This document shows positions 9,559-18,911 of a stretch of 64,000 nucleotides of DNA, piece after piece; positions within the stretch are counted from its first letter, which is position 1; each line of letters starts with the position of its first letter. The stretch spans positions 3,844,001 through 3,908,000 of the forward strand of contig JAEUWY010000002.1 of the NCBI GenBank assembly GCA_022059125.1, in the 5' to 3' direction. Source of the DNA: Corynespora cassiicola. Taxonomy: Eukaryota > Ascomycota > Dothideomycetes > Pleosporales > Corynesporascaceae. The position numbers were made by a program, and so were the translations under genes. A model generated the notes under the pieces. It ran no database searches, was not told the DNA's origin, and was given only the letters and a program-made list of their open reading frames with translations.

Positions 9559-11769
9559 TTAGTAATCGTCGTCGTACGTCTCGTTGCCAAAGCCTTCGTC
9601 GTCATCGTCGGCGTAGTTTTGAGGATCGTCAAACTCTTCGTCCTCGGCCTCGGCGTACTCCTCTTCGTACTCCTCGCCTTCGTCGTCTTCGTCGCCCTCT
9701 TCGATGACGGGCACGGCAACCGGAGTCGCGGGGTTCGTGGCAGGAGCCTGTGTAGTCTGGCGGGAAGAGGGAGCGGTGCTCTCTGCGTCGTCAGTGCCAG
9801 CCTCGGATGCGGTGGCGGAGCCTGGGAAGAGATCTTTGAGCTTCTCGTAGTTGATGTGCGTGCTGAAGCCCTTGGCGCGTTTCTTCATCATCATTTGGGC
9901 AGCATCGGCGGGAGAAGCTGCGGGCTGACCACCAAGAACGCTACCGTCGCCCATCTGATTGCGGCGACGCGTCTTCTTGGGCTTGGGCAAAATGCCGCGA
10001 GCTTCCTCTAGGGCCTGAATATGCAACTTGCGCTGCTGTTCGCGTAGCCAGTCTTCGTTGGCAAGCGTCCAAACTCGGTCTCTCATCTTGACTTCTTCGG
10101 GGTTGAGAACACAGTTTGCGACATCGGGATCGTCCTCGTATTCATCATTTCCCAGTTCCGGATCCATACTAATGTCAGCGTTCCCGCGATACTTTTGGGC
10201 CAACTCCTGAGCGATGCCGTCAGCCCTGAGCAGTACTTCATGATTGTGATTGTCTTTGATCTCCTTGAACGTGCTTTCCCAGTCTTGGATGTAATGTTCA
10301 ACCTCTTGTTCAAGATCCTCCTCAATCTCCAACTCTTCTGGAGGAACCTCGATAGGGGCACGCTTTTTCGGCTTTCGACCCCGCTTCTTTGGGAGCTGAA
10401 AGTCACCATCGTTGGTGTCGGGTTCTGTGGGTGCATCTACATCTCCCATACTCGCAGCCAGGGCATCCAAGTCTGTTCCGTCACCAATTTCGAGAGTCGG
10501 AAGATCTGGAACAAGAAACCCATCCTCGTCACGGCGCGATGTCTGGGAACTTGCACGAGAGAATCCGGCCTCTATCGCTTGAGAAGTACCCTTGTTGGTC
10601 TTGCGCTTCTTGGGGGTTGAGCGTCGCTTCGTCGTAGTGCCAGAATTGGCCTCATCCTCTTCTCCTGGGGCATTTTCATTCTCTGCAAGCTCACTCTCCA
10701 CCTCTTCGGTAGCCTTGCGCTTCAGCTCTTGTTCACGCTCCTCCTTTTCGATGCGACGATATATGGAGGGTGGCAGAGTGGTCGTCTTGACGCGGTGTCC
10801 GAATTCGCGAAACTGGTCAACAGTCAAAGCAGAGGTAGGAGTGCGTTTGTACTCGTGCAAGCGTTGGTGGATGGTAGTATCAGCAACACGGACTACCAGG
10901 ACTACCTCTCGAACGGTGCGGCGGAAGTTGTTCATGCGCGCGGCGAGGATGATGCATGCTCCACAAATACCAGCCGGCTGGCGACCTTGTACGATCCAGT
11001 CGCGGTTCATGCGCCTCAACAACTTGCAAGCATCGTCGGCCACCTTGTGCGAGTATTGTCCGAACTCTAGCTTGCGACAGTACTTCAACATTAACGGCTC
11101 GATCTCTTGGACGCTCCGGCTGCCGTCTGACAGGGCTGGGTCAGTGAACATCATTTGCTTGAGATAGGCAGTGTAGGAGGCACCCAGGTCCCAGACATTG
11201 ACTTGAATTCGCTCGGCTAGGTCCATGAGCAAAAGAGTATTTTCGGGCTGTCGACGGGAGGTGAAATAGATGCATATGGCAGCAACATCACGGACGCGGC
11301 GACCCTTGATGAAGGAATTGGTCCAGGCGAGCTTGTACATGTTGAAGGCCTGGTCTTCTATCAGGGTACGCAGGTTGAGGGCAGCGCACAGCTTCCTAAT
11401 CTCCTCGCGGCCGTTCATGAGAGCATGTTCACGGCTGCCTTGGCCAGCAAGACCGCGCATGGTACCTCCCATACTGTTGGCATGGCGTTGGTCGTCTCCG
11501 ACGAAGCCACCCTGGACAGTAGCAGCACCGGAGGCAGTTTCGCCAAACATGACATCGGACACAATCTGGCTTTCGCTGGCGACGGCACCGCAATTGATAC
11601 AGGTCATGATGCCGTCGACCTCTTCCACTTGCTTGTCATCGCAACACTGGGCGGGTTTCGCGGCGGGTTTCGAGGCGGGCTGGCTCTGACTGGCGCGGTA
11701 GGTGTGCTTGTCGTTGACTGACGCAAGTCGCGGCGGGCGCGCGCGGGGAACAGCGACAGGCCCCGGCAT
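9559..11769 (-). CDS. BRF1: Transcription factor IIIB subunit Brf1
   Basis: TFIIB-related factor that recruits RNA polymerase III to tRNA and 5S genes with TBP and Bdp1. It is a single exon of 736 aa starting at the ATG at 11769. A zinc-ribbon region lies at residues 40-62, followed by the conserved FGETASGAATVQG segment, two cyclin-fold repeats (about 120-310, including GRRVRDVAAICIYFTSRR and GRQPAGICGACIILAARMNNFRRT), and a long charged C-terminal region with the Brf1 homology segment (near NDEYEDDPDVANCVLNPEE) and an acidic end. Odd point: the first metal-binding pair of the ribbon reads as adjacent Cys42-Cys43 rather than the usual C-x2-C, while the second pair C57-x2-C60 is normal. The C-terminal acidic repeats (DDDDEGFG) are low complexity. 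Confidence 0.95.
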   Translation of the reverse strand: MPGPVAVPRARPPRLASVNDKHTYRASQSQPASKPAAKPAQCCDDKQVEEVDGIMTCINCGAVASESQIVSDVMFGETASGAATVQGGFVGDDQRHANSMGGTMRGLAGQGSREHALMNGREEIRKLCAALNLRTLIEDQAFNMYKLAWTNSFIKGRRVRDVAAICIYFTSRRQPENTLLLMDLAERIQVNVWDLGASYTAYLKQMMFTDPALSDGSRSVQEIEPLMLKYCRKLEFGQYSHKVADDACKLLRRMNRDWIVQGRQPAGICGACIILAARMNNFRRTVREVVLVVRVADTTIHQRLHEYKRTPTSALTVDQFREFGHRVKTTTLPPSIYRRIEKEEREQELKRKATEEVESELAENENAPGEEDEANSGTTTKRRSTPKKRKTNKGTSQAIEAGFSRASSQTSRRDEDGFLVPDLPTLEIGDGTDLDALAASMGDVDAPTEPDTNDGDFQLPKKRGRKPKKRAPIEVPPEELEIEEDLEQEVEHYIQDWESTFKEIKDNHNHEVLLRADGIAQELAQKYRGNADISMDPELGNDEYEDDPDVANCVLNPEEVKMRDRVWTLANEDWLREQQRKLHIQALEEARGILPKPKKTRRRNQMGDGSVLGGQPAASPADAAQMMMKKRAKGFSTHINYEKLKDLFPGSATASEAGTDDAESTAPSSRQTTQAPATNPATPVAVPVIEEGDEDDEGEEYEEEYAEAEDEEFDDPQNYADDDDEGFGNETYDDDY

Positions 11770-12961
11770 GGCGGGCGGTGGGATGCCGGACCGGTCGCGG
11801 CGGGTGGTTGCAGGTGATGGAGGACGGAAGGAATTGCGTCGAGGTGAAGGCGTTCTATCGGAGCCGGGGATCTATGCTGCGGTGAGAGAAGACCGAAAGG
11901 GCGAGAGGGCAGTATGTAGAAGCCAAGAAACAAAGATGGAGCGGTCTGAGAACGGGCGGGTTTTGTGTTCGAGGCAAGCGACGGTGGCGGGGGGGGTCAA
12001 AGGCAAAAGGCGGGGGGTCTCTGTGTGTGAGAGAGGGGCAAACGCGGTGTGCGCGAGAGTATGGGCGGGGATGAGTGGTGACAGCGGCAGCAGCAGCGAG
12101 AAAGAAGTTCGCAGGTTGAGGCACGCGGCGGTTGGTCGCCCCGGCAGCACGGACGCGGGCCCGCGCGGGGCTCTGTGCCAAGGCGCTATGCGGCGCTAAG
12201 CGAGAGGGCCCGGGCGGCGGGCGACCCCAACACCTCCAGGCTCGACGTCGCCCAACTGGCGCACCCGTGGACATGGCCCAAACCCCCCAGAGCCCCCCGA
12301 GGCCCCAAAGGGCTCTGATGCCATCCGCCAGCCTCCCCGCGCTATATTCAGCCTGCCAGCCCGCCCGCGAGCCCGCCAGTCCGCCGGCCCCGTCCATGCA
12401 GATGCAGCCTGCGGGTAAAATGACATGGCTCGCCGCCCTCGACACACGCCGTAGCGCTGGCCTGCCTGGCCTGCCTGCTCTGCGCCGCGCAAGCTGCCCC
12501 TGATGCGAGAGGGCCGCCCCATGGCGCGATGCGCGATGCGCGATGCGCCCTGCCATGTCGGCGGGTGCTTGCTTGCTTGCTTGCTTGCTTGCTGCAACGG
12601 AGCTGGGGCGGGCGTGCGCCGTACCTGAATGCCCTCTGCGGGTCATGGCCGCGGGCTCTGCGCCCTCGCAGCCTGCCCCCGACCGCGTCCTCGATTGGCT
12701 GGTCGCCGACTCCAATCTTAGCAAACCGACCGTCCCTTGCTCTGGCTGACCTCACAAGCTTGCTGAGCTCGCCAGCTCGCCTCCCCAGCCCTCCGACAAA
12801 AGCTCCCGTCCAACCCGTCCCCACCTCCAGCTCCTCCTCTCCCCCCCATTACCTCCCAACCCATCCTCCCTCGACTCACCCCCCCCCCTTTTCGCTCGCG
12901 CCCCCTCTCCCTCTCTCCTCCCTCCCACACCCCCGCCACTCGCCCATCTACACACCGAGCC
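11770..12961. promoter_or_regulatory. Divergent upstream region of BRF1 and the acidic protein gene
   Basis: About 1.2 kb of very GC-rich DNA between two divergent starts. Long open frames here are Arg/Ala/Gly/Pro shadows of high GC content, not genes. It includes a GCGCGAT-type tandem stretch near 12527-12547, a (GCTT)n microsatellite of about six units at 12567-12592, and a C/T-rich pyrimidine tract (12780-12960) directly before the downstream ATG, typical of highly expressed fungal promoters. Confidence 0.6.
12567..12592. repeat. (GCTT)n microsatellite
   Basis: About six perfect GCTT units in the GC-rich divergent promoter region, just upstream of a CTGC end. It is likely to vary in length between strains. 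Confidence 0.8.
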
Positions 12962-13808
12962 ATGACTACCCGCAAGAGAAAGCAGGAGGACGAGGAGCTC
13001 GTAGCTCTCCCGTCCGAGGACGAAAGTGATGAAGAAGAGGAGTGAGTGAGACCAGCTTCTTGACGTCATGCCATTGCACCTCTGTTATCCCTCATCGCGG
13101 TCGCCTCCCCTTGCGCAACACCACCATGGCTTTCCTTTTCCGCCGTGGACCTTGGTTGCGCCGGCGCAGCACCCGTCGCCACAAGGCGGCGCGTCAGCCT
13201 GGTCCTGCGATCCTCTCTCCTGGTGTTTACCGTCGCGTCCTGTCCATGTGCTACTCTCGTGTCAATTGTGTTGTTCAGCGCGCTTTCGTACATGCTATGC
13301 GACGGCGGCGCGCCCCGGTTTTGATATCACTTTGCCGCGCACCCCCTCGGACGGGTCGCGCGATGCGCTCAGGCTGAGCTGACGGCTGTGCCATCCAGAT
13401 ACGACGAGTCTGGCTCCGAGGTCTCGTTCGACGACGAGGAAGACGAGTCTGAGGAGGACGAGGAAGCTCCGCGTAAGTTTGTCCGCGCTGCTCAGCAGCT
13501 GTGAAGGCGCGAGTGTGCCCCGGCTGATGCGATGTGCCCAACCCACAGCCCCCAAGAAGAAGGCCCGCGTCACCAAGTCGGCGTCCAAGAAGAAGGACGA
13601 CGAAGACGACGACGAGGAAGAAGACGAGCCTGAGCCTGAAGAGGACGAAGTCGAGGAGCCTGAGCCCGAGGATGAGGCTAGCGCCGACGAGGATGCCAAC
13701 GGCGACGCGAAGAAGGCTCCTGGCGCGGAGAAGGACCGCAAAGTCAAGCCCACCAAGGATGACGCGCCGGTCCCTGTCGTTGCCGACGACAAGGACGACA
13801 AGGAGTGA
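12962..13808 (+). CDS. Small highly acidic, lysine-tailed nuclear-type protein
   Basis: Exons 12962-13041, 13399-13472 and 13549-13808 give 137 aa; all joins are in frame. The first intron is 357 nt, several times longer than most here. The N-terminus MTTRKRKQEDEEL is followed by a Glu/Asp-dominated block, then a basic PPKKKARVTK segment that looks like a nuclear localisation signal, then another long Asp/Glu stretch with Pro-Glu repeats and a mixed Lys/Asp tail. It has no signal peptide, membrane segment or globular domain. The composition resembles histone chaperone or nucleolar acidic proteins (Chz1-type proteins were considered), but no diagnostic motif is visible, so no function is assigned. 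Confidence 0.75.
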
Positions 13809-14239
13809 TGTTTTTTCCCCATCCCTCCTGCGCTCTTTCTTTTGGCGGTTCTTCGAGCTGGTTCGGGGACGCGATACTGTTGTTTTGATGACCGCGTGGC
13901 GGGTTAGCTAGCTGCTGTGGTAGTACGCTTTGACAGACCAATGTTAAACGTATCATAGATGCCCGAAACGCATTTTCCCCAGTTGCTGGGTTTGATAGAG
14001 CATGGAAATGGCTACACACCATTTTCCCGCCGCAAAATCCCATGTAGCCATCATACCGCGCCATCTTACTCCCAAACGCCTCCGCTCATGAATTGCGCCA
14101 TGCGCTCTGAGCAAAATCCAATCCAACGCCGTTTCCTGAAACCCACCTATACAAGAGCACCATGATGGCTACACATCACTATCCCACCACGGTATCAGCG
14201 CCGCAAAATCCCCTGTAGCCTTCATACCACCCTTTCCCC
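13809..14239. other. Convergent intergenic region with paired inverted-repeat elements
   Basis: About 430 bp between the 3' ends of the acidic protein gene and the Myb-like gene. It holds two related elements (14010-14057 and 14167-14228) described separately. Otherwise I see only 3' UTR-like sequence. Confidence 0.6.
14010..14228. repeat. Two copies of a short element bounded by GGCTACA/TGTAGCC
   Basis: Copy 1 runs 14010-14057 and copy 2 runs 14167-14228. Each begins GGCTACACA, contains CGCCGCAAAATCCC, and ends TGTAGCC followed by TCATACC. The GGCTACA and TGTAGCC ends are a perfect 7-bp inverted repeat, so each copy could fold into a hairpin with a 26- or 40-nt loop. Copy 2 has a 14-bp insertion (CACGGTATCAGCG region). 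The copies are direct repeats about 157 bp apart. Confidence 0.75.
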
Positions 14240-15656
14240 CTACTCCTTCTCATTCCCCTTCCCCGATTCCACCACTCCCTCACGCGCCACACGCGCTGCA
14301 TGTTCCGCATCCAATTTCTTCTTCCTCGTAGCTTTATTCTTCTTATTCTCCGCCGCCTTCTTAGCCCTCTCCTCCTGCTTCTCAATCCTCCTCCTCACCT
14401 TCTCCAACCTCACCCTCTCCGCCTCCTCCCTCCTCGTCGCCTTCTCCAAGCTCAGCTTCGCCTGTCGCCTCACTACATTCTCTCTGAAAGCCATCTTCTC
14501 CGCATCCTCCTGCTCTTTTGCCGCCTTCTGGGCTGCCAATTCCGCAGCCAGGGTCGCGGCGCGGGCGGCCTGCTCGGCGGCACGGGCAGACGGGTCGTCG
14601 CATTGGGAAGCGGGGATGATGGCGGTGCCGGCGACGAGGGAGAGGTAGCGGTCACGACAGGCTTGGGCGCTGAAGGGGGTACTGCCCTTGGGAGAGATGC
14701 GGTGGAGGAAGGTAGATACTTTTTTGAAGCGGGTGGCGCGCGCGCGTTCGATTTCGTAGCGGATTTCGAGGTCGGCGAGTTGGTAGGCTTTCATCAAGAG
14801 GAGGTCCTGAGGTGTGGGGGTTAGATAGAGGTTAAGCGTGGGCTGTGGGGTGGTGTGGAGGATGGGTTTGATGGGGAGGGCAGGAGGAGACCAACCTCTG
14901 CGTACTCCCATTCTTTGACGCCTTGGGCGAGGAGCTCGTTGGTGTGCTCAGCCTGCGCGAAGCGGATGCGCGTCACACGCGTGGAGATGGTCTTGACGTC
15001 GTACTTTCTACGTCCTTCTTTTTCGAGGCGGTCCGCGATCTGGCGGTCGGTGTGGCCCGCTTCGCGCATCGAGAGCATGAGCTCGTCATCCGAGTCCAGC
15101 ATCGCGGAGACCTTGCTGTAGACCACGGGGAGGGTGTCTGTCTTGCGGCGGTTGCGGCGCCCGAAGCTGCCAGAGATGCGAGTCCCGGTCCTCGTGGCCT
15201 TTTTCTCTTGTCTGTCCTCGGTGACCACGAAGGACTCGCTATTGTCGGCTTGGGTGCGGAGAGCAGAGCGCTTGGCGCGGCGAATGCTGGCATCATGGAA
15301 TGTGGGTTGGGATCTCTTGTGTGGAGATTCGGAGTCTTCAAGCTCATTGTCGTTTTCTTCGGAAGCCTTGTTTTGGTAGTCCGAGTCCATGTCCTCATCC
15401 ATCATGTCGTCGTAGCAGAAGAGGTTGCTGTTGGCGGCTTCGTTCGTAGATAGGTGGGGCGTGTTGTTCTCTTCACCGAGAAAGTTGTCGCCATCTTCCA
15501 TGTTGTCATCTACCATGTTGTCGTAGTCGGTGTTGACGTCGGCAATGTCGCCATTGAATCCATTGTCACCTTTCACTGTTAGAATGGCTATAGCAAAAGT
15601 TGCCATTACTTTTTCATACCATCGCCCACGTCAAGTAGAAAGGAATTACCACTCAT
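14240..15656 (-). CDS. SANT/Myb-like DNA-binding domain protein with coiled coil
   Basis: Exons 15656-15650, 15575-14896 and 14806-14240 give 417 aa. The 7-nt first exon (ATGAGTG) is supported because the total length is divisible by three and the donor and branch are good; an unspliced alternative start is the ATG at 15606. Residues 1-100 are acidic and disordered. About 130-270 is a compact helical region (SDDELMLSMREAGHTDRQIADRLEKEG ... EDLLLMKAYQLADLEIRYEIERAR ... AQACRDRYLSL) that reads as two helix-turn-helix SANT/Myb-like units. I associate it with a fungal domain of unknown function. The last ~120 residues are an Ala/Glu/Arg/Lys coiled coil. A nuclear DNA- or chromatin-binding role is inferred. 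Confidence 0.8.
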
Positions 15657-16834
15657 TGTGCTTGACCAAAACAAGATGGTAGTTGAGAAATGAGTGTTCG
15701 GCTTGTGTATAAGCAGGGAGAGGAAGTAGCGTTGTGTTGAGGGAAAGGAAGAGGAGGGCTGGTGCTTGTGATGAAAAGGAGTGGATGTTCACCTGCTAGG
15801 GTAAAGGATGTGAAAGATTGAAGCTGTGAGGTGAAAGTGAGAAGAGCTGAAGTGTTGAGAGAGGATGGAACGGGGCTTGAGTGTGAGAGGTATCGACAAG
15901 ATGACTTAGAGTATTTAACAGAGACTAGAGAGACTCTAAGCGTAAGTAAGAGGTTTTTTTTAAGAAAAAAAGATTAGAGCTATAAGGTAGAAAAGGAAGA
16001 GTTAAAGATATAAACTGGGATAGCCAAAACTTGGATGTGAGGCAAAAAGAAGCAGAACTAGAGGTTCTGATGTAGAGAAGGAGGCGAGGATATACATAGC
16101 TTGAATAGGCTTCTATTAAGATTTAGATACCGCCTTCAACTACAGGTGAATTTTGAGTAGGCTGCATAACTGTGTGAGTCTGAAGTATGCGAATGCGAAA
16201 AGACTTAAGTATATCCATTGAGCCTAGCCGCCAGCTGCCTGACGACTGACAGTCGGCAATTTTCTCTCAATTTGAGAATGCTTTGTACAAAGCACGCACC
16301 CTGTTGTTAGGGTGCCGTTATATGCCAAGTAACTTTCTAGAATGTTTACTCTCATCAAAGCGCTATCCAAATGTTGCCGGAGTCAAAGCAGTGGACAGCA
16401 CCAACACTTGAAACACAAGGGAGGCGCTCCTCTCTGGTCGCTTGGTTACGGAGTAGGTACTGTCAAATAAGGCACGCCTCAAGAGCACCTATATTTGGCT
16501 GTCGCATGTGGTGGACCATTGAGCTAAATAGCCGCTGGTACATTGTGGGTTGAGTGGTTGAAAGAAGTCGAGACGAAACAAAGATGTGGCTAGTGTGGCG
16601 CCAGCTCTTGACCCCTGATCCCTGTCACTATGACGCAAGGCAACAACTGGCTCATCGCAACCAAGGCCGCGATAAACTGCTTATGATCGCCGTACGGCGC
16701 GTAAATCACAGTAGATCTGTCCGTGATCCTGGACTCTACATATATTCCGTCTTCTGGACGTCACTTTCCTGATAAAAACTCGCCCCTTGTCCAACTCGCA
16801 GGCACAGCGCCAACAACACACCCAGACAGCGACC
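15657..16834. promoter_or_regulatory. Divergent upstream region of the Myb-like and membrane-protein genes
   Basis: About 1.2 kb between divergent starts, with no supported gene. The left half (15,700-16,150) is AG-rich with a T8/A7 stretch near 15953-15970. The right half contains an ATATATTCCG stretch near 16739, about 95 bp before the membrane-protein ATG, that could serve as a TATA-like element. Confidence 0.5.
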
Positions 16835-18303
16835 ATGTTCAAGAAACTCCGCCGTCAGTCAAAGCAGACCGATGCTCCGGCCGCGGCTCCAGCTACAACA
16901 TCGACCCCGGTCCAAGACGAAGCACAGGCTGCTCCCGTATCTTCGCCGCCACCGCCAGCCGTCTCCACCCCTAGCAATGAGCCCGCCGCATCACCAGTCC
17001 TAGACGAGGAAGACGAGAAGTTCCTCGAGCGCCTTGCGGCCATCGCTGCAGAGCCCGAAGGCACTCCGCCACCACTACCCACTCGCCCCACAACCATTGT
17101 AGAGGACGGGGAAAAGAAGGTCGGCAACGATGCGCAGGACGCCATCATGGACGGCGCAAACCAGGTCCCGCTCCCCATGAGCCCGCCTGTTGAGACTGCT
17201 ACCGAAGACACGACAAAGGGCAAGGATAAAGCAAAGGATGGAGGCCTGGGTAGGAAGAACAGCGTCATGGGATACTTTAACCTGGCACGATCCAAGTTCA
17301 CCAAGAACGACAACGCCAAAGAGTCGGACAAGAAGGACAAGAAGAAGGACAAGGTCACAGAAAAGGACCGCGCAAAGGCCGCCGACGATTTGAAGTCGGC
17401 AGCCGAGGCTGCAAAGTCCGCGAACAAGGACGAGATCGAGAAGGAGAATCAAGACATCACCGAGATTCTCGACCAGCTCAATCTTTCGGCGGTTAACAAT
17501 CGCGTCTTCAGCTTCTCCAAGGAGTCCGAGGAGCTGCTGAACAAGTTCAAGGTCGTGCTCAAGGACCTCGTCAATGGCGTGCCAACAGCCTACGATGACT
17601 TGGAGAAGCTGCTCACGGGCTCTGAGGAGCAATTGAAGAAGATGTACGACAGCCTGCCGCCGTTCCTGCAGAATCTCGTCAAGAGCCTGCCCACCAAGAT
17701 CACCGCGGCCCTCGGCCCAGAGATCCTCGCCGCACAGGCCGAGAAGCCAGGCTTTGACGCAAAAGCAAAGGCTGCAGGTCCGGGACTCAAGTCTAAGAGG
17801 CCAAAGATCCCCAACCTCAAGTCTTTGGTGTCTGCGCAGGGCGCTGTCGCTACCATGCTGAGGACAATTTTGAACTTCCTCAAGTTGAGGTTCCCAGCTC
17901 TGATGACGGGAACGAACGTTCTTCTGAGTTTGGCTGTATTCCGTAAGCAAGCCCCCGTTTTCCTGTATGTCTGTGTCGCTAATGATTTCCAGTACTCTTG
18001 TTCGTGTTCTGGTACTGCCATAAGCGCGGCCGCGAAACGCGCCTCGAAAAAGAGCGTCTCGCAGCCGAAGAGGGCAATGCACCTCCCGGCAGCGGCGATA
18101 CCTCGTCTTTTACAGATGATGGGGACTCAGTGCTTGACAAGAGCGCGCCCGCACCTGGTGGTAGCAGCAAGGATAGTGGCGCAAAGGTTGAGGATATGCC
18201 AAGCGTATTGCACCTGCCTGACCCTAAGACAGTGCCGCTGCCAGAGTCAACTACTGGTACGCCGGCGAGAGAGGAGCCACTGATGGTTCCTCAGAGTAAG
18301 TGA
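16835..18303 (+). CDS. Single-pass membrane protein, conserved fungal hypothetical
   Basis: Exons 16835-17942 and 17993-18303 (intron 50 nt) give 472 aa. Residues 1-200 are Pro/Ala/Thr/Ser-rich then Lys/Asp/Glu-rich and disordered. About 215-310 is a helical domain (EITEILDQLNLSAVNNRVFSFSKESEELL-type sequence). At about 350-385 comes a conserved TILNFLKLRFPAL stretch followed by a strongly hydrophobic membrane helix (LLSLAVFLLLFVFWY) whose middle is created by splicing. The following CHKRGRETRLEKER is basic and probably cytosolic. There is no N-terminal signal peptide, so the helix would act as an internal anchor. Function is unknown; the family seems widespread in Pezizomycotina from memory. 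Confidence 0.8.
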
Positions 18304-18911
18304 TGTCAGCACGCATGCGTGGTGGAGTTATGGTAGGGGGAGGCGCGCTTTTGGCTCAGAATGATATCCTCTTTCTCAATTCAGTACTTTTTGGATCTTT
18401 GAGAGCGATAGATTTACCTAATACATTTTGCTAGTATTCAAAGTTGATTTCTGTGTGCTATCAAGTTGTCTCAAATATATCCTTTGTTTTCTTAATGCAC
18501 CACCTTCTGGATAGTCGATTTAGTATGACATTGAAAGCTAACTCTCCTTCGAGTGTTGTTTTTTCGCCCCCGAAGATTTTCTTACCATAGCACCCTCCAG
18601 CCTTATCACAAGGCTATGAGAGCTGATGACGTGGCATGTGGGTGCCCAGAGTTTGCGAATAGATGCCAACTTCAAGGTTTTCTTTTACATGAATCTTTCT
18701 CTCTTATCGACACAACAAAAGACCTTCTGATCTGGCTTTTCTACCTTGTATCAATCGTGTTTTCTCGTACACAGCTTTCATTTATAGAGCCTCCCCGTAT
18801 CGCAGTCCTACTTGAAGACAACAAGGCTGACACATTGAGGCTTCGTTCCCAGTATTATATTTCAGCTGTCCAGCGTCGCCCAGAAATCTCATCAAAAAAA
18901 AAACTCCAATA
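18304..18911. other. Intergenic region
   Basis: About 600 bp, AT-richer than the flanks. It has poly-A/T tracts and a polyA run (18893-18902) immediately before the next start codon. No supported gene. Confidence 0.5.

Noticed and set aside
11855..12824. Several overlapping long frames on both strands
   Set aside because: All lie in a very GC-rich promoter where stops are rare; composition is Ala/Arg/Gly/Pro without domains.
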